64,000 nucleotides of DNA. Origin: Gymnorhina tibicen (taxonomy: Eukaryota > Chordata > Aves > Passeriformes > Artamidae). The stretch is from contig VXAZ01000560.1 of NCBI GenBank assembly GCA_013399875.1, positions 2,035,789 to 2,099,788 of the forward strand, written 5' to 3'. A program made the position numbers and the translations under genes. How positions within the stretch are numbered: position 1 is the stretch's first letter; each line of letters begins with the position of its first letter. The notes beneath the pieces are model-generated. The model saw only the letters and a list, made by a program, of their open reading frames with translations, had not been told where the DNA came from and did not search any database. Positions 38,481 through 50,845 of this stretch are shown here, one piece after another.

Positions 38481-40331
38481 CTGAAAATACACAAAACACA
38501 CAGGAATACAAATATATCCATACACGTGCGAGTACCATGTGAATAGTGAGCACAGAAAATGAGTTACAAGTCAGCTCAAACTCTGAGATTTCCTAAATTC
38601 AGTATTCTTTATAACTTTGAATCATAAACACATCAAATTACCAGAAATTCTTTGGGTTTCAAATCTGATTCAGAGGTCTTTATCCACACTCTTGGATAAA
38701 AGCAGGAAGCAGAAAAATATCAGTAAATAAAGGTAGCAGAAAACCTGCAATGTTAATTTTCTCTCTTTTCTAAAGCTTGGAGCTGAGCTGCATGTGAAAC
38801 ATGGACACAGGATTAGGACTAAAGTGTTTCCATCAGTTACTTCACTGACTTCCTGCCTGTGGAAGCAGCAATCTTCCAGAATTGCTTTGGTAATACTGTG
38901 TTTGCCTCGCAATACTGAAGGGTCCCAAAAATAAAGTCAGTCAAAATCTGTAGCCATGATAACACGTCTGCAATGCACACCTTTGCTCAGCTACCAAGAG
39001 TTTGAATAGCACACTTTCTGGAAGGTTTTGAAAAAAAAAAAACCCAAACCATTGCCCCAAAATGCCTGAACTTCATGGCTTCCAGCAGCACTGGAAAAAA
39101 AAACACAACACCCACAAGGATTAAGTGCCAAATGAGGTTGCAAGACACCTAAAATGTAGCACAGTAATAAATTGCCACTTCTCGGCAACAATAAAAATAT
39201 CATTATTTTAATTAGTTCTATAAGGAAAGACTTTCAGTAGACTTGCACAGTGCCAGTCTCTTACTGGCTCTGTAAAACTGCAGTTTCTGAGACCATTTTA
39301 TTGCTTACTTATAAGAGATTGCATTTAAAGAGGTCCAGAGCAAGAACAAAGCCACTCAGACAGAGAAAAATCAAATAAGCGGAGAAAGACTTGCTCTGCT
39401 TTAAGATCAAGCTGTTCTTCCCTATCACTCCTGTCACCCCCTTCTTTTCCTTCCATCCCACTCACCTCCTCTTCTCCATCTCAGGGCGTTTCTGCAGAGC
39501 CAAGCTCATTAATGTTTGAAAAGGCTGATCAATAACAAGACAATGGGTGAACAGTCCATCTGCAAATTACCAAGCGTATCATGAATATTTAAAAAGCCAA
39601 CCTTAGAACATGGAGCAGGGGGCTTTAGTAAGGAAGATGAAATGGCCTCTGTGTGCACTGCAAGCAAGGTCTCTAATTCACCTTTATCTCCAGCATGTAC
39701 AGGCAGAGCCCTGGATCAGAGGATACAAATTTTCCCCTACAGTTAAGTCTGTTTCAATGTGGTTTTATGCTTGATACTATCCACAGACATTTAATATTTA
39801 TTTTGGTCTCCTAATACTGGATCCTCTTATAATGAGGATCACAAGTGTTACTTTAGGGGCCATCCACAAACCAGATTACGATTTCTCTACAATAAATTCT
39901 CCTTTGTGACTCCAGAACAGCCCACTGCACCTCTCTAGATATATGCACTGCCAGGTTCTGAGCAACCTTGACTCCTCCAAGAACTGTCTCACGGGTAGAG
40001 CAAACACCATCTAAACAAAGCTCACAGCTGTGAGACCTGAAGGCAGTGGGTACATCCTCCCTCTGCAGTAACAGCACAAAGAAAGGCCTTTCATTCTATT
40101 TGCAGTTATAGCCTAAGTTTTTTCACTCTGGCCTTCAGCTCCTCACCAATAAAACAGACACTGTGAGGCTGCATCAGCCTCAAGGTGCCTCTAATGCACA
40201 AGGGTGGTTACAAGTCCCACAGCATGAACAGACCCGAGTGGCAGTGACAGGCACGGGGACCGCAGGACCATGAACACTCAAAACTTGCAGAGCCACCTGC
40301 AACACAAATCCTTCATTTTGTCCTTGCCCAC
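38481..40331 (-). other. FGGY: FGGY intron 2 (about 1.85 kb)
   Basis: Between exons 3 and 2, bounded by donor GTGGGC and acceptor gtattttcag. It contains a 12-base A tract near 39030 and a short pyrimidine-rich patch near 39420-39480. Nothing else is recognisable. Confidence 0.85.
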
Positions 40332-40544
40332 CTTCGTGACGGAGCAGCAGGCAGCCCAGATGTCTGCAGAGGATTGCTCATAGTGGTCTGGCCGGGGCTC
40401 CCAAACCTGGATGGGTTGCTCTGCGTGTGCCACCACCGTCCCAAACCCGTCCACCAGAGCCGCGCGAACGCTGGCTGAGCCCACGTCAACTCCAACGTAG
40501 TATTTCACTGCCCTCTGCTTCTCACCAGGCATTTTTAATAAAAC
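40332..40544 (-). CDS. FGGY: FGGY exon 2 (start-codon exon; coding part 40332-40532)
   Basis: This exon encodes the first 67 residues of the FGGY carbohydrate kinase, a member of the FGGY sugar kinase superfamily; the human enzyme is reported as a D-ribulokinase acting in the cytosol. Reading the minus strand, an acceptor (ccttcaacag) precedes 12 nt of 5' UTR and an ATG at 40532-40530. The peptide begins [18 protein letters not shown], collinear with the human N-terminus as I remember it, which fixes the start. [15 protein letters not shown] at residues about 13-27 is the nucleotide-binding phosphate loop of the FGGY_N domain, and [12 protein letters not shown] follows at about 52-63. The exon ends ACG AAG before donor GTGGGC, phase 0. 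The usual Thr of the DxGT loop is Ser here. The family call is seen in the sequence; the catalytic role is inferred from homology. Confidence 0.95.
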
Positions 40545-40573
40545 CTGTTGAAGGAAAAAAAAAAAGGGGGGGG
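40545..40573 (-). promoter_or_regulatory. Homopolymeric polypyrimidine tract of FGGY exon 2 acceptor
   Basis: On the minus strand the acceptor of the start-codon exon is preceded by C8 (40573-40566) and T11 (40565-40555), then CCTTCAACAG. This is a strong pyrimidine tract, but it consists of two length-unstable homopolymers. Confidence 0.8.
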
Positions 40574-43500
40574 TTTAAAAGCAGGTAAAATGACTGATGG
40601 AAAAAGTGCCAAGAGCTGCTGCCTCCCATCACACCAAACATCCCACCTGTGGTGTGATGCTCGTCATTATAGAGTAACCACGTGACAATCAGGTACATGT
40701 TACCCAGAGGAAAAAAAAGAATAAACAAATTTAAGTTTCCAAGAGCTCTCCGCCATCAATTCACACCACTTTAAAGACTCAGAAAATAATTTTCTGAAAA
40801 TGTGTTGAGCCATGAGAGCATGGTGTGAAATCTCTGCCTACTCTTTGACATCCTACAAGAACAAAGTGAGGTTAAGTTAATTGATTTAATTATTCACAAT
40901 GAGTTGCTTATTTCGCTAAATTAAGTTTAACTATTTGACATTTAATACAGGGACAAATTCACTGTTCTTAATTTCTCACAGTTTGTTCTTAATTAATAGT
41001 TAACATTTACATTTTAATCAAGCTGTGAGAATGCTAAGTAAGAGCTGATAGAAATATTTGAAACGTCAGACAAATACCAAGTTTAGTGCTTGTATGAACC
41101 TATTACATCTCTGAAACACATGAAACTCAGCTGACACACAGCTTCTGATATTCAGAAAATGAATGGATCGATTGGCATTTAATGAATACATGGTATTTAC
41201 AGAGCATCAAAATGGCTCTACTTAAAAACAGCCCACTTCTCCCAAAGAAGTGACCTGGATAATTCCTGGATTTGGCAGATGGGTGGTTAGAGGGAGGAGT
41301 ATAGGCAAAGGGGAAAAGATTTGGAAAGTCCTGATTAGCAGAATATGATTATTCACATTTCAAATTAATTTTTTTTTCTTTTTTTTTAATAGTAACATTG
41401 AGTACAGGTCAGGATCTACTGGCACAATGTAGGTGACTGTTCACATCCATGGCTGGCTAGTAACCACTGCTGCTGATGGATATCACAAATCTACCATCAC
41501 TGAGGGTGAGAGGCAGCAGGTAAAAGAGAAATTGAAAAAAAAAAGAGCCTCTTATTTCAGAAAACTCCAAGTATGATTCTGGATAATAATTAATTAGGAC
41601 AAAGTTTCATTTGCACTGAAAATGGCATAAAACAACACCTTGGCTGAAGAAACCAACCGAGGCTTCTCCTCCTCCCACCCCTTAAAACAGCTCATGGAAA
41701 TGTGGTCAGTCTGTGGAGATCTGTTATCACACAATCATTTTTTACTGCTTCAATCTGGCACTTCATGCCCAGACCCCACTGCTGGGTCCAGGGCCCATGT
41801 TTTTGTTCTTTGCTTGGCCAGCACGAGCGAGTTCTGTCCCTGGTACAGACCAAAGCAGTGACCACACCGCATTCTGCTCGCACCGTGCAAGGTCTCCAGA
41901 GTAGTTGTACAGATCATCAGCTTCTAATAATGTCAGAAAGTAGAAGAAACTCCAAGCTATAGAGCATATTGTGGTCCTGCTGGAAATCCTGGCTCCTGCC
42001 TCCCAGCATGCTGGTTCTGCCCAGCAGATTAGGTGCAACACACACTAATCTCGTTAAGCAAGGTCATGTGTCCAAGCGATGAGCAATCAGCTAAAAATAA
42101 TGGTGTGCCATGAGTCTAACACCTAGGAATATTGGCAAGAAAGCCTGCTTTATTTTCTTGGCCCTGGCTCTGTGACCTGGTCAGAGGAACAAAAGCCAAT
42201 TCCTCTGCCAGAGAGGACAACTCTGCTGCTATGGGTGATTAATACTGCATCTGTCACCTGGGGGGTGACAGCACTCAGCTTCTCCCTCTCAGCCCTCGGC
42301 TGCAAAAGCAGTTTTAAGACATTCTTTCCAACATGGTATTTACTTCTTAATTTTGCACTCCATCTCCCCAAAGCTCCAAAGGCTGGCTGCAGGTGCTTCA
42401 AGTTCCTTGTGAGAAATTTTACTACAAAGACATTGCATAATACTGTTCCTGATACTATCTCACGAATTTCCCTGTTTTTCCCCTATTTCGGCTCTGCCTT
42501 TAGCTGCTGACTCATAAAAAGTTGAGAATAAACCACAAGCTGCAAACCAGATTCTTTTTTTTTTTAAACATAGGCAAATCCTTCTTACTTGCTTTTCACA
42601 AAATACAAATAGCAAAAGGAGTATTTTATATCCTGCCTCCTGCTCACACACAAAATATTACTCCAAATTTCTCTTCCTTGTATGGCAGCCTTGATTTTAG
42701 CTCATTAATGTGTTTTTGCTACTTAGAGAACAAGCTTAACAGATGTTAGAGAATTAAGCTCACAGTACCTCCTACTCAGCACTTAAAATTACGGCTTTGC
42801 ATTGGATTCTTCCCACAAACATTTGAAACCTGGAACCCAATCTGCCCATGTAATGTTTACTTTCCTTTTTTTTCCTTACTAAGCAACCAGGATGTGCCTG
42901 TGTGAGTGACTGGGCAGGAAGCAGAGTTTGTTTATGTGCTTGAGCGTATCAGCCTTTGCACATCCACCAGTTTATTGCTGTCAATCAGAGGGAATAGGAA
43001 CGAGTTAAGTGACAGTACAAAACCAAGAACCCCAAACTTCTTTTAACAGGTCTCTTTCTGAATAAAGCTCGCCTAGATCCACAAAGCAGCGCTCCATATC
43101 TCATGAAAAATAGAAGGCTAAAAGTAAACATTAATCCTTTTTCGAGCACAGCAAGCACTAAGTTACAGAGGCTGTTCAAAGTAAAGTGCCTCTGCAACAG
43201 GATCTATCTGCTTGCAAAAACATCATTTGATGCCAAGGGTGTTTTTGGAATACCAAACACTTGGTATGCCACCTACTTATCAACCCCATCCACAAAAAGC
43301 ACTGTCATCTCTAGGTCATAAATGTCAGCAATTATGGACTCTGCCCAAGGGTATTTCTTGAGAACCTAAGAACTCTGCAGAGAAGTTGGTGGAAAATATT
43401 TAGCCAAAGTACAGTGATAAGCATTTTAAAGAGGAATGTTGTCATTCTGTTTTGTTTCCAGAAGATTCCTTTCGTACAAGAGGAAGCTCCAAATCAGAGA

Positions 43501-44341
43501 TGAAGGAACTCTTTAATGGAGTTCAGAGATAGCAGAAGGTCCCAGCACAAGCTTCTTGCTGTGGAATTTGGACACCAGCATTCATTGGCATGTGCAAATA
43601 AAACATTAGGTTTGGATTTTTTATCTGCTGGATTCTTAGCTTCTGCACGCAATACAATCTAGAAAACTGTGAACCAGAAAAATGACCGAAATAAAATGTC
43701 CTAAAAGTCCAGTCAGACAGGTCAGGTCATCGAGCACAATATTCCTAACACGACACCTAAATATTTTATGCAAGGATGATGCATGTTTATGGACTTCCAA
43801 GGGGTGGAGATAGCACCTTCTGAATCCCTGAAGTATCTAGCTCAGGAAGTCTGGCTCCTTGCAGCCAAGAAAAAAGGCCTCCCGAACTTCAACACAGCCT
43901 TGTCTGTCCACTGCAGAATTAGGACCTCATATTTACAACTTATTATTTGAATTTGCAAACAGAAGGAGAGGGGCAAAGAAGAAAACCAACATTAAAAGAC
44001 GTGTCCAGCTTGACCGTATTAATCCATGACTGTAACTGCTAAGTCAGGACAAGAAGCCAAAGCTCCCTCCAAGCACTAAACCAGCAATGGCCTCTTTCTC
44101 TGCAAATCACAGCAGGGACAGAATGGCTTTTCAAACAAGCATTTATGATCAAAAGGCTACAGCATATTATAAATATTTATATGGCCCATTAAATAATAGT
44201 CTGTATAAATATTATTCAAAATGTGCATGCTGGAAACCACAGACTTCCCAGTTTATCCTTATACAAATGTGTTAGTTTTCCCACATAGGCAATGAAGAAA
44301 GAAAAAGGAGGGGTGAAACTCAGTTGCAAAAATATTTCTTT

Positions 44342-44371
44342 AAAAAAAAAAAAATAAAAAAGAAAAGAAAA
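44342..44371. repeat. A-rich tract
   Basis: A13 followed by taaaaaagaaaagaaaa. It could be the remnant tail of a retroposed sequence, but no body is recognisable next to it. Confidence 0.75.
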
Positions 44372-46137
44372 TCCTTAGAATTATTTACTTTAATTTAGGA
44401 GGAATGAGTAAGTAACTGGATGACTTTTTCATGAGCACTGTTAGACTCGTCTGTCCTACTTTACTTCACGGCCATCGAGCTGCCAGGACGTACCTTTCTG
44501 TGAAAGCCACGGTGCAGGAGGGCTGCACTCTCACATCAACACAGGCCCAAGCTCAGCACAAGCTTGCAGCAGCAGCAGCAATTTAAACTTCGTGGTGCTG
44601 TGTGCTTAAACACAAGGAATTAGGAAGGACTGGTGTGTCTGTTTTAAACTTTGATCTTTGGAACGCTGCGGGCTGCCCAGGCCCGGCGATCGTGGATAAA
44701 CAGTGTGTTTTTAGTAGTGCAGCTGTGCTTTTCTATGGGTTACCAAGAAAAAGATTAACAGGCTCAAATTAGGCTTCATGAGCTTCGTGTGAAAAGATCT
44801 AAATATGCTAAAGAAAAGCTGCTTTTCAAGTGTAGAAAGGAGATAAACCAAAACGAGCACTTTTGACATTACACTGGAAATTCAGCACTTTGCTGGCTTT
44901 CTAGAGTTAAGTAACCAACATAAGTGGTGGTGGTAGAGTGGCAATCTCTCCTTGAAGACAGTGAACTCCCTTTCCTCTTCCAGCTTCTGTAATTCCTGTT
45001 TGAATGTGGAAAGAGAAAGAAGGCACATGTCTGTGTGGGAGAGCAGGAGCAGATGGGGAATTCTAACGCTGTGTTGAAGGGCAGTACTAATATAGAAAAT
45101 ATCCTTAAATGCCCAAGGGACTGTGCTATAACTATCAACAAGCATTTATTTTTCAGCTATCCCACAGCAAACAAAACAAAAACAAGGAACAAAAGCACAC
45201 CTCAGCTCCCCTTTTCCCTTCCCCAAACAGAAACACGTACATGCAGGATCTCTGTCTTAGGAATGTGAGGACTGTGTTAACAATAACAAAACTGGAATAA
45301 ATAAAAATGGAGCTGGGGAAAATATGCTTCTTCACTGAAAACCAAACATCTCTAGATTCTTTCATCAATTCTCCGGTACATTCTGTGAAGGTTTCTCACA
45401 ACTCTCAAGGAAAAATACCTTCAAATAGTGGAAGATTTCAGTAGTAGGATCTGACCCTGACTCCAGTCCCATAATATCTAGATTGTTCCATCAAAACCTT
45501 CCTAATTGTCCCCCTATCATTTAAATATTGTGTCAATAAATCCCAGCATAGGCATGACTGAAAATATTCTATTATTTTCTAGTATCCTCTTTTCTCTCTA
45601 TAAATAATTCACTATGTACTAATTTGCTGTAATGTCTCTCCAGATCTTTTTTCTTCCCCTTGCTTTCAGTGTCCAAGACAAAGTCATTACTTCATTGCTG
45701 CCCTCTGCCCTCTAATTCTATCTTTTGGATTTTAAATACTTTCAGCCCAAACTACTTCCACCTGCTCTGACATAAAGCAAGGCATATTCGGGTTTATCCT
45801 GGTGTAATCAATAAGCGGAGAAGTGAAAATGACTAAATTATTCTAAGAAATTAAATCCAAAATTTATTTCTTTTCAGCTTCTACTGCCTACATAGATATC
45901 TCGCTCAGGAACAGCGCAAGGATGTCAGCATGACCAGTGTCAATAAATACCAAGCTCTTAAAAGTACAACAGAGTTGGTTTTCTCTGTATTCTGCTCGAG
46001 AAGAGATTTGTACGAAACAGAAGAATTACCAGCTCTCCTTCCAGTTCCTGTCTTCGGCTCACACAGGCAGACACAGCCTACGGTACTGATAATCAAACAG
46101 GAGCAATGGCATTCTGGCCCCTGATTAAAGAGCAGAG

Positions 46138-46580
46138 TATGGCTGTGCTGGGTCAGATGAAAGATCCAGTTAGCCCAGGATCCTCCACAAACAGCAGAAG
46201 CCGCAAGAAAAGCATATGCCTGCCCTTTTCATCCAGCAGTACTTCCCCAGGACACCTTTCCTCCTGCTATCTATAGTAGAGGCACTTCCTGAGCCAGAAA
46301 TTTTATCTTTAGGATTAGCAGACCTTGAAGGCTTTTTCCTCTCCAAATTTGTTTGTGCTCTTTCTGAATCCAGGGAAACTTTCCTCACTGCAAACTACTG
46401 CGGTAACGAGTTACAAAGTTCTGTGTAAACAATGCAAGAAAAAGCCCTTTGGTTTGTTCTGAGCTTGCCACCTGCTAGTTTTGTTTGATGTGTCTGAGTT
46501 CCTGAGCTAGAGGAGACATTAAGCAATTGCTCTGTATTTACTTTCTCCATGCAGTCACGATTCCATCGCATTCTGAATCA
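46138..46580 (-). mobile_element. Older CR1/L3-like LINE relic
   Basis: Starts with ggctgtgctgggtcagatga and tagcccaggatcctcc, continues with cttcctgagccagaaatttt and aggattagcag, then taacgagttacaaagttctg and tatttactttctccatgcag. These landmarks occur in the same order in the old CR1/L3-type 3' ends common in reptiles, as I remember them. Divergence is high, so this is an ancient copy. The exact subfamily cannot be assigned by eye. Confidence 0.7.
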
Positions 46581-49500
46581 CCCCCAAAGGCCTCACTGCA
46601 GTTAGCCACAGACCATGGGTGTTGAGCTGAACTCTCTACACGGTCAGGTAAGTCAAAAAGCATTTTCCAGCTCTCTGACTGCTCATGGATGTGGCAGTAA
46701 CACAAGTACCGTAACACACTGCAGCAGTTAGTACCAATAATCAGCAAGGAATGACACCAAGGCCGCTTTGGGCAAATGGAGATACTGCTCAGAGATGCTA
46801 CAGTGGGAAAACAACGTGTTGGTGTCAGCTGAGAGGTGCTGCTTTGGAGCACACAGGTGGCCAGGGATTTCCACCTTCAGGCAGGTCCCAAAACACTGGC
46901 ATCACAACGGAGGGATCCAGGAGCTCCTTCCAACTACATCTGGGAGAAGGCTTGGGGCTACTGCTCACCCAGGTTTTCCTTGGCCCCTGCTGAGGTTGCT
47001 GCACGCCCCGATGGGCTCTGCATGGCTGCAGCACGAGCCCCACGCCGAGCACATCCGGCTGCCCCAAGTGCTCCCTGCCTGTAACTCTGCCACACACAGG
47101 AAACAAGTGCAGCTCTCCCTGCTCCAGAGCTCACCTAACCCCGGGAACAGCAGGAAACAGCTGCGGAGAGGAGCCCTCAGGAAAAAGGAAGGCTGAGAAA
47201 AGGGCTACGACAACACACAACATCAGATGAGAAGGCACAGCCTACTGGGGAAAACCAACAGCTCTGATTCCCTCCGGAGCTCTCTGGGCCCTGCTGGGAC
47301 TTCAAAAGCAGGGTCTGATCCTGCATCCATTAGTGGCAACCTCCCAGCCATTATCAGGAGGGAGTTCAGGATTAAACCCCTGACGCTCGGGAACATCACA
47401 GGTGCACTCACACGGCGGCAGGATTTTGAACACTTGCCATAACCTCCAATTCGTCAAGCACAGGAAATGTTGATCAGTTAATGCCAGGACACAACTCCCA
47501 GGCAGGAAAACCTAAGGAATAAGGGGGGTATATAGCAGCACCCTTTCTTCTCCTCAGCCTGGCAACAGCAGTGGATACAACCCATGCACACCACGCTCCT
47601 GAGATCCATTCCCTGCTCTGACGCTGCAGCTGCACACATCCCCAAAGGCTGTGCTAATGACCTGGCAGGCAGACGTGTCCCAAATGACACTGCAGAATGC
47701 CTGAAGCCCTGAAAGAAGACACTATCTTGTTTACGTTGACTGAGGGGGAAAAAATGCCATCTAATTATTACATAAATTCTGGCTGTAGCAGCTTCATGAC
47801 TAGTTGAAAAGAGGCAACAGGCTCCAAAATGACTGATGGACCCAAGTGTTTGGATCCACCAGCTTATCAATCTAATGCTAAGGAAGATCTTTCATATCCC
47901 TGTGTCTCTATCACTTGAACCTATCCATGACGGACAGAAAGAATAATCTCTGCTCTTTGCCTGTAAAACTGATTCAGGTACTGTGACTTTTTTATTGTTT
48001 TCATTCTATGCTATGATGAAAATGGAGAAACAAATAAAAAACCCCAAACAATCAACAAAACACGTGCCAGAAAAAAGCAGCACACAGTAAACACAGCCTA
48101 CCACAATAATGTGAATTTGCAAAATATCTGTTGAAGTTATAAAATGTAATTTGGAGGAGAATGCAATTCAAAAGGCACAATTACAGTTCACACAACAGCT
48201 TTAAACTGCATTCCTGCAGCAAACCAGCCTTGGCACCAGGAGCTTCCGTGCAGGGTACATGGGTAAATACAGCCATTATGCCACTGTGGATACCAAATTA
48301 GCCAGCCTGGGGTAATGCTGATATTCTAACTTTAATCCTATCTTTAGATTCCGGTGCTACATCACGGTTGAATCTGGCACTAGCCCTGTGATTACGTATC
48401 AGCAGATCAGTATAAAAATAATTTGTTCTGAGTTCACAGTTTTATGAAATGATAAAACATCAAAATTAGCATTCTGGCTGAAATCCACTGCATTTCCCAT
48501 CAAGGCTTACACACTGAAGCAACATCTGAACCAACTGCCTATAATTACTCCTGGCAGATGCTGGAGCACTTAGGCCAGCGGTAGATGCAACAGTGAAATA
48601 AATTTTTAAAGACATGCTGCACTTCTTTCAAGATGCTCAGCCCAGAAGCAAACATGTGTCCATAAGCTGAATCCACGGTTTATTATACAGGATTTGTTCA
48701 CTCTTGCATAGTAAAAGCCTGAGAAGAACGACAGCCCCAAGTAATCTGTCAGTTTAAAATTAAACATTTATTTGGGCTGCAATTCCAAAAACACTCGCCC
48801 TGAAGTTCCTGTCACAACTACTTAAGAGGAAGTGGGGTTGCATATTAGCTTAGGTTAAAAGAAACACTAATTCTGCATAAAACCAGTTATTTATTTGTTC
48901 AAAAGAACCGACATTTTAAAATTATAATTTAACTGAGAAACATAGAATGGAGTAACAGAAGTGGCTAATAATACACATAAAAACTTCCCAGCACAGAACT
49001 AGTTTATTTAGTTTCTCTTGACACTATAAACTTATTTCTGCCATGATTCTTATAGCTGGGAACAGCTGTCCCTAAAAGCAACCAATTCTCTCTGCATTTG
49101 TCCTCCTATCCCAGACAGCCTTCCCAGGAAAAAAGAAATGCCTCTATTTTTTTCCATATGCTCATACACATTCCTGAAGGAAGGGGACCATTAACATTAC
49201 AGAGCCTTTTAAATTTCACTGGTTTTGTACTATATTTAAGTACATTTAGAAAAAACTTAACCTCAACTACTTAAGCAAATGGTCTTCCAGGATAAGAAAA
49301 TACATGGGGATGAAAAACAAGACCACGCTCCCAACAATGAGTCTGCTTATTACTTTCTAAAAACCTCACAGATGACCAAGCCCTCTCCTCTACTTCCCTG
49401 GAATTTGTTTCGTAAGTGTTCTCCAGGGAAGAGCCCTGGCGCTAAGTTTATTAAACTTCCTAACAAATCCCAGGCACCTCAGCAGAGAAGGAATCTGCCA

Positions 49501-49865
49501 AGTCACCAGTCCCTCACCGGTGCAGAGCCCGGCACCAGCAGGAACGCGGCCGTGTGGGAAGGTCTGGAGCCAAGCACGGGTAAATTCCAGCAGGTTCCTG
49601 GGGTGTGCTCTGTGCCGGCCCAGGAGCCGTTCGGGATCGCAGGGGCATGACAAGGAGACAGGGCTGCGAAGGTGCCAGGAGTGGAGCTGCACGAGGACGA
49701 GGAAGGCAGCGGTGGGAGCAGGACACCACTGCCGGCAGCACCTGTGCCAGAGAGACAAGACTGGAGACTACATTTATGGAAATCTCCCGGGGATATGGAG
49801 GATTAGGCAAGTGTGTGAGTGACGTGCATGTCCCACCTGCCCAGGTCAGGTCAGCGCTGCCCTTT

Positions 49866-50192
49866 CACAGAATCACAGAATAAGCTGAGTTGGGAAAGGA
49901 TCCTCAAGAATCGTCGAGTACAACTCCTGGAGCTGCACAGAACCCCAAGAGTCACACCATGTGCCCGACAGCATTGGCCAAATGCTCCTTTGAGCTCCGG
50001 CAGGTTTCGTTCTGTGACCCTTCCAGGGGAGCCTGTTCCAGCGCCCAACCACCCTCTGGGAGAAAACCTTTTTCTAATATTCAACCTCAACCTCCCCTGA
50101 CGCGAGTTGAGACCATCCCCTCGGGTCCTGTCCCTGGGCACCACGAAGAAATCCGTCTCTGTCCCTCCTCTTCCCCTCACCGGGAAGCTGTA
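49866..50192 (-). mobile_element. CR1 LINE 3' end near FGGY promoter
   Basis: Antisense CR1 of a different subfamily: cacagaatcacagaataagc, tgtgcccgacagcattggcc, cagcgcccaaccaccctctg, and ctcgggtcctgtccctgggc, ending near cgggaagctgta. It ends about 300 bp from the CpG island, so it may mark the island's left limit. Confidence 0.93.
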
Positions 50193-50680
50193 TTTGAAGC
50201 ACACGGGAAGGCGGCTGGGATAAGGGTGACCCAACACCACAGGCAGGAGGCACTGGGAGGATCCGTGTGCCCACCCCAGCCCCGGGCAGCCTCAAATGCT
50301 CCCCCTGGCACTGGGCACCCCCCGGGCCGCCTGGGGGCTGTGAAGGGCAGCCCCGCTCCCACTGAATGCAGGAGTTACATATGGCCGCGCTGTAGAGAAA
50401 CGTCAGGAAGAGACAACTTGGGACAGGCAGAAGGATATAAACCCCATCAGCTACACGAAAAGCAGGCTCAGAACTGATTTGGAGCGATGCGACCGCTCAG
50501 CCCACGCACAGCCGGGGCGCGCCGCAAGGGGCCCGCGGCTGCGGCGGCGAGGGGCTCCCTGGGGAAGGAGGCGGCGCTGGCGATTAAACAACAACACGAA
50601 CGCGAGACCTCCTTTTAGTAGCAGGATCCGAGCCCCAAAACGGAGGAGGACGGATTCCTCCGGGCGTCACGGCAGAGAAA

Positions 50681-50722
50681 GGGCAGGGACAGGGACAGGG
50701 ACGGGGGCAGGGGCGGGGGCAG
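50681..50722 (+). repeat. G-run minisatellite, potential G-quadruplex
   Basis: The plus strand has a run of at least six G3-G5 tracts separated by one to three bases: a hexanucleotide-like GGGACA portion, then GGGGG, GGGG and GGGGG. This satisfies the usual quadruplex pattern. It is the non-template (RNA-like) strand only for a rightward transcript; FGGY RNA would carry the C-rich strand. It lies just inside FGGY intron 1. Confidence 0.7.
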
Positions 50723-50807
50723 GCGCCGCCGCCGCGCTGAGGCAGCGCGCGCTCCCCTCGCGGGCGGCCGCGCTGAGGGCCCGGGGGCCGCCGTGCCCTG
50801 GCGAGCG

Positions 50808-50845
50808 CCATCGCTTACTCGTGCACCCATCACTTACTTGTGCCC
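50808..50845 (-). repeat. 19-bp tandem duplication carrying two splice donors
   Basis: Two 19-bp units lie head to tail: 50808-50826 (ccatcgcttactcgtgcac) and 50827-50845 (ccatcacttacttgtgccc), with 16 of 19 bases identical. Each carries, on the minus strand, a 5' splice-site-like core: GTAAGT in the promoter-proximal copy and GTAAGC in the other. They are presumed alternative ends of FGGY exon 1. Confidence 0.75.

Larger units (their letters stand above)
40545..50818 (-). other. FGGY: FGGY intron 1 (about 10.3 kb)
   Basis: Runs from the CpG-island donor to the acceptor of the start-codon exon. It contains an older CR1/L3-like relic (46138-46580), a younger CR1 fragment near the promoter (49866-50192), an A-rich tract (44342-44371) and a candidate conserved block with a TCF/LEF-like site (44.40-44.87 kb). 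The patch at 46.83-47.44 kb is GC-richer, with open frames but no recognisable product. Its left end may be 50837 instead of 50818, depending on the donor used. Confidence 0.75.

Noticed and set aside
38481..38525. Extension of FGGY exon 3 to an upstream ATG
   Set aside because: The extension is intron; the acceptor cag and the phase-0 join to exon 2 define the exon start at 38480.
40278..40331. Read-through of FGGY exon 2 to the in-frame stop
   Set aside because: Similarity ends at the GTGGGC donor after residue 67, and exon 3 continues the protein exactly in frame.
46751..47442. Overlapping frames in a GC-richer patch of intron 1
   Set aside because: No recognisable protein, no consistent strand, and no splice-site pairing.
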